Origin: Gallionellaceae bacterium
GTDB taxonomy: Bacteria > Pseudomonadota > Gammaproteobacteria > Burkholderiales > Gallionellaceae
Length of the DNA: 11,870 nt
Reading direction: 5' to 3'
Assembly: GCA_030690855.1 (NCBI GenBank)
Contig: JAUYFR010000226.1
Coordinates: forward strand, 1 to 11,870
Part shown: positions 7,216 to 11,870 of the stretch, in pieces
How the letters are laid out: each line of letters opens with the position of its first letter
How positions within the stretch are numbered: position 1 is the stretch's first letter
The notes under the pieces: generated by a model
Seen by the model: the letters and a program-made list of their open reading frames with translations, nothing else
Databases searched by the model: none
What the model was told of the DNA's origin: nothing
Program-made: the position numbers and the translations under genes

Positions 7216-9768
7216 ATTCATACCAAGCCATTTTTTGTTAAAAACCCGCTAGCCATAGAAACTGATGTGCCTCCATTAGGAATGGACGCTGAGAGCATTG
7301 TGCAGGACTTTAGGCATTACTTCAGCCATACCTTGGGTTGGGATACTAAAAACCTAGTTGCTCACCATGTCTATATGTCGCTTTCCCATTCCATGCGAGA
7401 TCGTTTGGTGGAGCGATGGAAAAATACGCAAGCAGCCTATCGTGAAGAAAACTGTAAGCGAACCTTCTACCTTTCACTCGAATTTTTGATGGGGCGTACG
7501 CTTGGCAATGCCATGTTGAATTTGGACATTGAGGCCTCAACGACGGAAGCGTTGCGAAATCTCGGTCTTGTTCTAGAAGAAGTGGCAGATCAGGAGCACG
7601 ATGCAGGCTTGGGTAATGGTGGCTTAGGTAGATTGGCGGCATGCTTTTTAGATAGTTGTGCAACCTTGCAGTTACCTGTGATGGGATATGGTTTGCGTTA
7701 TGAATATGGCATGTTCCGTCAGAAAGTTGACAATGGCTATCAGCTTGAAGAACCAGATCATTGGCTACGCAACGGTAATCCGTGGGAAATTGAGCGACCT
7801 GAGTTTACCGCGCGCGTTAAGTTTGGCGGACAGACCGAGCTACATAAAGATAGCAATGGTAGATTGCGTGCTTACTGGAAATATACTAATGATGTGATGG
7901 CAGTGCCTTATGACGTGCCGATTCCTGGTTATCACAATGGCACAGTGAATACTTTGCGCTTGTGGAAAGCCTCTGCTACAGAAGAGTTCGATTTAAGCGA
8001 ATTTAATGCAGGCAGCTATGCCGAAGCAGTTGCTGCAAAAAATGCTGCTGAACACATAACGATGGTGCTTTATCCGAATGACGCGAGTGAGAACGGCAAA
8101 GAGTTGCGTCTGCGTCAGCAGTACTTCTTGGCGTCGGCTAGTCTGCAAGACGTTTTGCGTCAATGGGTGAGCAATCATGGTGATGACTTCACTGATTTCG
8201 CCGAGAAAAATTTCTTCCAACTCAACGATACTCACCCAACCTGCGCAGTGCCTGAATTGATGCGCCTGTTAATGGACGAGCATGGTATGACTTGGGAAGA
8301 GGCGTGGGAAGTAACGAGTCACTCGGTTGCTTACACTAATCACACCTTGCTGCCAGAAGCGTTGGAGCGTTGGTCGGTGAGTATGTTTGGACGTCTCTTG
8401 CCGCGATTGCTAGAAATTATTTTTGAGATTAATGCGCGCTTTATGAAAACATTGGCGTTGCACTGGCCAGGCGATGTAGAGCGGCAGCGTCGTATGTCGA
8501 TTGTTGAAGAGGGGCATGATCAGCATATCCGTATGGCGTATTTAGCGATTGTCGCTAGCGTCTCGGTGAATGGTGTGGCCGAGCTTCACTCTGACCTGCT
8601 TAAAAAACATTTATTTCGTGATTTCTTTGAACTATGGCCAAAGAAATTTAATAACAAAACGAATGGCGTTACCCCCCGTCGTTGGATGGCTTGGGCAAAT
8701 CCAGCACTGAGCAACCTGATTACTCATACCTTGGGTTCAGAAGGTAAAGGTTGGATGTCTAACTTGGTGGGACACGCAGCAAGCGAAGGTTGGCTCATTG
8801 ATATGAGCAAGCTAAAAGGATTAGCTGCCTATGCCGATGATCAGTCATTCCATGTGAAGTGGCGCGCCATTAAGCAAAACAATAAAGAACGTTTAGCGGA
8901 GATGGTGTTGCGTGACTGCGGTGTTAAATTTAATACCAACGCTATGTTTGATATTCAGGTTAAACGCATTCACGAATACAAGCGCCAGTTGCTCAATGTG
9001 TTGCATGTAATTCATCTTTACGACCGCATTAAGCGTGGCGATACAGTTGATTGGACGCCGCGTTGTGTGTTGATCGGTGGCAAGGCAGCACCTGGTTATA
9101 AGATGGCTAAGCGTATTATTAAGTTGGTGAATGCGGTTGCATCGGTAATCAATAGCGATCCAGATGCGGATGGCTTGCTGAAGTTGGCGTTCATTCCCGA
9201 CTATCGCGTTTCTGCGATGGAAGTGATTTGTGCGGGGGCTGATTTGTCAGAGCAAATTTCAACTGCGGGCAAAGAGGCCTCAGGCACGGGTAACATGAAA
9301 TTCATGATGAATGGTGCATTGACCATTGGCACTTTGGATGGTGCGAATATTGAGATTCGTGATGAGGCTGGCCATGAGAATTTCTTCTTGTTCGGTTTGA
9401 CGGCAGAAGAGGTTGAGTCAACGAGAGGTCATTATGATCCGGCGAAAATTGTTGCGGAAGATGACGATCTAAAGCGCGTGATGCATCTCTTAGAAAGTGG
9501 TCATTTCAATTTGTTTGAGCCAGGCATTTTTGATTCGATTATTAATGCCATTCTAAGCCCGAGTGATCCTTGGCTAACTGCGGCAGATTTCCGTAGCTAT
9601 GTGCAGGCACAGCGAGAGGTTTCTAATGCGTACCGTGATGTTGAGCATTGGACGCGAATGAGTATTTTGAATACGGCGGCGAGTGGTAAGTTTTCAAGTG
9701 ACCGTACGATTCTCGACTACAACCGAGATATTTGGCATTTGCCGCAAGTTCCGTCTAATCAGAGTTAA
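7216..9768 (+). CDS. glgP: Glycogen/alpha-glucan phosphorylase (GT35), probable ATT start
   Basis: This PLP-dependent enzyme releases glucose 1-phosphate from the ends of glycogen or maltodextrin. The PLP-site motif EASGTGNMKFMMNGAL is complete; its lysine is residue 695 counted from ATT. Other conserved stretches are YLSLEFLMGR, AGLGNGGLGRLAACFLDS, QLNDTHPT, FNNKTNGVTPRRW and VKRIHEYKRQLLN. The protein is 850 aa from ATT, or 833 aa from GTG 7267. The ATT is preferred because GGAGAG sits five bases before it, the 17 extra residues (HTKPFFVKNPLAIETDV) resemble an ordinary coding N-terminus, and the GTG lacks a ribosome site. No ATG, GTG or TTG occurs between the in-frame stop at 7189-7191 and 7267. 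glgA follows 31 bases downstream. Function is certain to family level; the start is inferred. Confidence 0.95.
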   Translation: MHTKPFFVKNPLAIETDVPPLGMDAESIVQDFRHYFSHTLGWDTKNLVAHHVYMSLSHSMRDRLVERWKNTQAAYREENCKRTFYLSLEFLMGRTLGNAMLNLDIEASTTEALRNLGLVLEEVADQEHDAGLGNGGLGRLAACFLDSCATLQLPVMGYGLRYEYGMFRQKVDNGYQLEEPDHWLRNGNPWEIERPEFTARVKFGGQTELHKDSNGRLRAYWKYTNDVMAVPYDVPIPGYHNGTVNTLRLWKASATEEFDLSEFNAGSYAEAVAAKNAAEHITMVLYPNDASENGKELRLRQQYFLASASLQDVLRQWVSNHGDDFTDFAEKNFFQLNDTHPTCAVPELMRLLMDEHGMTWEEAWEVTSHSVAYTNHTLLPEALERWSVSMFGRLLPRLLEIIFEINARFMKTLALHWPGDVERQRRMSIVEEGHDQHIRMAYLAIVASVSVNGVAELHSDLLKKHLFRDFFELWPKKFNNKTNGVTPRRWMAWANPALSNLITHTLGSEGKGWMSNLVGHAASEGWLIDMSKLKGLAAYADDQSFHVKWRAIKQNNKERLAEMVLRDCGVKFNTNAMFDIQVKRIHEYKRQLLNVLHVIHLYDRIKRGDTVDWTPRCVLIGGKAAPGYKMAKRIIKLVNAVASVINSDPDADGLLKLAFIPDYRVSAMEVICAGADLSEQISTAGKEASGTGNMKFMMNGALTIGTLDGANIEIRDEAGHENFFLFGLTAEEVESTRGHYDPAKIVAEDDDLKRVMHLLESGHFNLFEPGIFDSIINAILSPSDPWLTAADFRSYVQAQREVSNAYRDVEHWTRMSILNTAASGKFSSDRTILDYNRDIWHLPQVPSNQS

Positions 9769-9799
9769 TGTTGCCTAGGCTGTGACAAGAAAGTAAATC

Positions 9800-11251
9800 A
9801 TGCGCGTTCTATTTGTGACCTCTGAAGCGGCGCCTTTAGTTAAGACAGGTGGCTTGGCTGATGTGAGCGGGGCATTACCTTCCGCCTTGAGACGCTTGGG
9901 TGATGATGTTCGAGTATTGATACCTGGTTACCCGCAGGTGCTGAAGGCACTTGGCACGTTCAAAATTGAGGCCTTTGTTGCTGCGGCAGAGGGCTTCCCT
10001 GATTTTAGATTATTGACCAGTGAATTTTCTGAGGGTGTGCCGCTGTGGGTGATAGATTGTCCGCTTCTGTATCAGCGTGAAGGTGGCATTTACCAAGACA
10101 GCATGGGTGATGATTGGTCTGATAATGCACTACGTTTTGGTTTGTTGTCTAAAGTAGCGGCAATGCTTGGGTCCCCTAGCTCTCCCGTTGAGTGGAAGCC
10201 GGAGGTGGTGCATTGCAATGATTGGCAAGCCGGTTTAACACCTGCCTACATGCACTTTGTGCCTGATAGCGCGCCCTGTGTAATGACCGTGCACAACCTT
10301 GCTTTTCAGGGGGTGTTCCCGCCGCAAACAGTGGAGGAGTTAGCTCTGCCGGAGGGAAGTTTTCATCCTCATGGTGCGGAGTACTACGGCAACCTCTCTT
10401 TTCTCAAAGCGGGGCTTTATTACGCACGCCATGTCACAACCGTTAGCCCGACCTATGCGGAAGAAATACAGTCCGAAGAGTTGGGTTTCGGTTTGCAAGG
10501 TTTGCTAAAAAATCGCAGTAAAAGCTTGACTGGTATTCTCAATGGAATCGATACCGAGGAGTGGGACCCTGCAACTGATCAGGCTTTGGCTCAGACCTAT
10601 AGTTTGGTGAAAATGACAGGTAAGGCGGCGAATAAGCTGGCCTTGCAAAAACTGATGGGGCTCACGGTTGATCCTGCCGTGCCATTGCTTGGTTTGGTAA
10701 GCCGCTTTACGCATCAAAAAGGCGTGGACCTTGTGCTCGAAGTGGCGCCAGAGTTGATCGCCACTAAAGCACAGTTGGTGTTGCTGGGAAGTGGCGATGC
10801 TGTCTTGCAAAATCAAGCAAAGGCATTGGCAAAAGAGTATCCAGGTCAGATAGCCGTGATGATTGGTTTTGATGAAAAGCTATCTCATTTGATTGAGGCC
10901 GGCATCGACCTATTTTTGATGCCATCACGTTTTGAGCCATGTGGCTTAAATCAAATGTATAGCCAACGATATGGTACGCCGCCGATTGTGCATGCGACAG
11001 GCGGCTTGGTTGATTCGGTTGTGGATTGTACGCCAGATACTTTGGCTAAATTGAGTGCGACCGGTTTTGTATTTAGTGAAATGACAGCGCAGGGTTTGCT
11101 TGCTTGTATTCAGAGAGCCTTAGTCGTTTATCAAGATAAAAAATCTTGGGGCAAGCTGCTATCAGCGGGAATGAGTAAAGATTTTGGTTGGCAAGCGAGT
11201 GCGATGAAATATCATGAAATTTATGAAGCGGCGTTGTCAACAAAAGAGTGA
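9800..11251 (+). CDS. glgA: Glycogen synthase (ADP-glucose-dependent, GT5)
   Basis: This 483-aa protein has a GT-B fold and elongates alpha-1,4-glucan from ADP-glucose in the cytoplasm. The N-terminal nucleotide-sugar motif KTGGLADV has K15. Other landmarks are HCNDWQAGL, TVHNLAFQG, GILNGIDTEEWDP, GLVSRFTHQKGVDL and the C-terminal catalytic region PSRFEPCGLNQMYSQRYGTPP with E379 (E377 in the E. coli enzyme, from memory). Length agrees with bacterial GlgA (about 477 aa). It follows glgP after 31 bases with only a weak purine site (AAGAAAG), and is probably transcribed from the promoter ahead of glgP. Synthesis and breakdown of the polymer are thus encoded together. glgC (ADP-glucose supply) and glgB (branching) are not in this window. 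Confidence 0.97.
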   Translation: MRVLFVTSEAAPLVKTGGLADVSGALPSALRRLGDDVRVLIPGYPQVLKALGTFKIEAFVAAAEGFPDFRLLTSEFSEGVPLWVIDCPLLYQREGGIYQDSMGDDWSDNALRFGLLSKVAAMLGSPSSPVEWKPEVVHCNDWQAGLTPAYMHFVPDSAPCVMTVHNLAFQGVFPPQTVEELALPEGSFHPHGAEYYGNLSFLKAGLYYARHVTTVSPTYAEEIQSEELGFGLQGLLKNRSKSLTGILNGIDTEEWDPATDQALAQTYSLVKMTGKAANKLALQKLMGLTVDPAVPLLGLVSRFTHQKGVDLVLEVAPELIATKAQLVLLGSGDAVLQNQAKALAKEYPGQIAVMIGFDEKLSHLIEAGIDLFLMPSRFEPCGLNQMYSQRYGTPPIVHATGGLVDSVVDCTPDTLAKLSATGFVFSEMTAQGLLACIQRALVVYQDKKSWGKLLSAGMSKDFGWQASAMKYHEIYEAALSTKE

Positions 11252-11273
11252 TTAATTCAGAGGGGATTTAACA

Positions 11274-11666
11274 GTGAAAACCATATTGATTTTGACGACT
11301 GCGGTACTTGTTTTGGCTTTGAGCGCATGCGAACAAAAGAAAGACTTGCCAACACAGGCAGGTGAGGCAGCCAAGGAGTTAACCGAAAAGGTACAAGAAT
11401 CTGCGCAGCAGGCAACTAAAGAATTAGCTACGAAAGCGCAAGATGCGGCGTCTAAAACAGGCGCTGAAGCGCTAAAGGCCTCTAAAGAGGTTGCGGCAAC
11501 AGTTGAAGCTGGCGCACAAAAGACAAAAGAGGGCGCAGATCAGTTTTTGGCTGATACCGTAGAGCATGGCCGTGAAGTGACAAAATCCCAAAATTCGGCC
11601 TCTAGGCAGCGTGGTCAGAAAGCCGAAGATGAAATGATGATGGAGGTTGGCGGTAAAGGTAAGTAG
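11274..11666 (+). CDS. Small putative lipoprotein with Ala/Lys/Glu-rich, LEA-like helical body
   Basis: This 130-aa protein starts at GTG with a good ribosome site (AGAGGGG, about 11258-11264). Residues 1-18 form a lipoprotein signal peptide ending in the lipobox LSAC, with C19 the expected lipidated residue. Glu follows at +2, which does not signal inner-membrane retention, so an outer-membrane anchor facing the periplasm is likely. Residues about 28-95 are almost wholly Ala, Lys, Glu, Gln and Thr in imperfect helical repeats such as AQKTKEGADQF, resembling LEA group 3-like or coiled-coil proteins. The last 30 residues are polar and Lys/Arg-rich with a MMME run. It lies 22 bases after glgA, so it may be co-transcribed, but nothing ties it to glycogen. 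I do not recognise a named family; function unknown. Confidence 0.8.
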   Translation: MKTILILTTAVLVLALSACEQKKDLPTQAGEAAKELTEKVQESAQQATKELATKAQDAASKTGAEALKASKEVAATVEAGAQKTKEGADQFLADTVEHGREVTKSQNSASRQRGQKAEDEMMMEVGGKGK

Positions 11667-11870
11667 TTATCTTTCAATCTGTTACCTGAAATTACCTATT
11701 CTGAGTTGATGGGGATTTTAGGTAAGCAGAGTATTTTCCAATCCCTAAATGAGTCTGAAGCAAGGACTTTGAATTTGAGTATTTGAACTTTATTCTGATT
11801 CGATCTAGTTGATAGGTGCTTCTGCGTTTTGCCTTGTTTTTTGATTTTTCAAGCCCACTTTTTAATTGAA
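11667..11870. other. AT-rich non-coding end of window
   Basis: No open frame with coding character is seen here. It contains a short inverted repeat, TTACCTA at 11692-11698 and TAGGTAA at 11719-11725, with a 20-base loop and no following T-run. A weak hairpin (AGGTG 11814-11818 against TGCCT-like bases ending 11834) is followed by T-rich sequence at 11835-11850 and might act as a terminator. Neither is convincing. Confidence 0.35.

Noticed and set aside
7267..7269. GTG as the glgP start codon
   Set aside because: It has no Shine-Dalgarno, while coding-like sequence with a good ribosome site extends 17 codons upstream; kept only as a fallback.
11692..11725. Inverted repeat TTACCTA/TAGGTAA as a terminator or RNA element
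   Set aside because: The stem has only seven AT-leaning pairs with a 20-base loop and no T-run. It overlaps other equally weak pairings (GGGATT/AATCCC, TTTAGG/CCTAAA), as expected by chance in AT-rich sequence.
11769..11796. Promoter-like TTGAAT with TATTCT 16 bases downstream
   Set aside because: Each hexamer matches only four of six consensus bases and no gene is visible downstream within the window.

Overview
The window reads as chromosomal DNA from a Gram-negative, probably betaproteobacterial autotroph or facultative lithotroph. The protein wording is closest in my recollection to the Nitrosomonadales/Gallionellaceae (Nitrotoga- or Sideroxydans-like). That placement is a recollection-based inference; no search was run. 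GC content is moderate throughout, and nearly all genes lie tightly packed on the + strand.

Region 1 (1-3402) is the 3' part of a hox operon for a cytoplasmic NAD-coupled (group 3d, bidirectional) [NiFe] hydrogenase: the tail of probable hoxF, then hoxU, hoxY, hoxH and a hoxW-type maturation endopeptidase. HoxF/HoxU form the diaphorase that exchanges electrons with NAD(H). HoxY/HoxH form the hydrogenase. HoxW would trim the HoxH C-terminus after nickel insertion.

Region 2 (3403-7112) holds a two-gene unit. An 892-aa fusion of an ADP-forming acyl-CoA synthetase and a GNAT acetyltransferase (Pat/PatZ type) is followed after 9 bases by a class II-type histone-deacetylase-family amidohydrolase. 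The pair looks like a protein-acylation writer and eraser encoded together. The synthetase part keeps the catalytic histidine that enterobacterial Pat/PatZ proteins lost. A sigma70-like promoter and a 9-base direct repeat with a palindromic core lie upstream.

Region 3 (7113-11251) is a glycogen unit: glycogen phosphorylase (glgP) and glycogen synthase (glgA), behind a strong extended -10 promoter. glgP has no plausible ATG start. The best-supported initiation codon is a rare ATT preceded by a well-spaced Shine-Dalgarno sequence.

Region 4 (11252-11870) encodes a small lipoprotein with a long Ala/Lys/Glu-rich helical, LEA-like body, followed by about 200 bases of AT-rich non-coding sequence.

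Together the genes deal with reductant (H2/NADH), acyl-CoA-linked protein acylation and carbon storage. I see no mobile elements, CRISPR arrays, tRNAs or rRNAs. The most notable points are the Pat-deacetylase pair, the retained phospho-histidine in Pat, and the ATT start of glgP.
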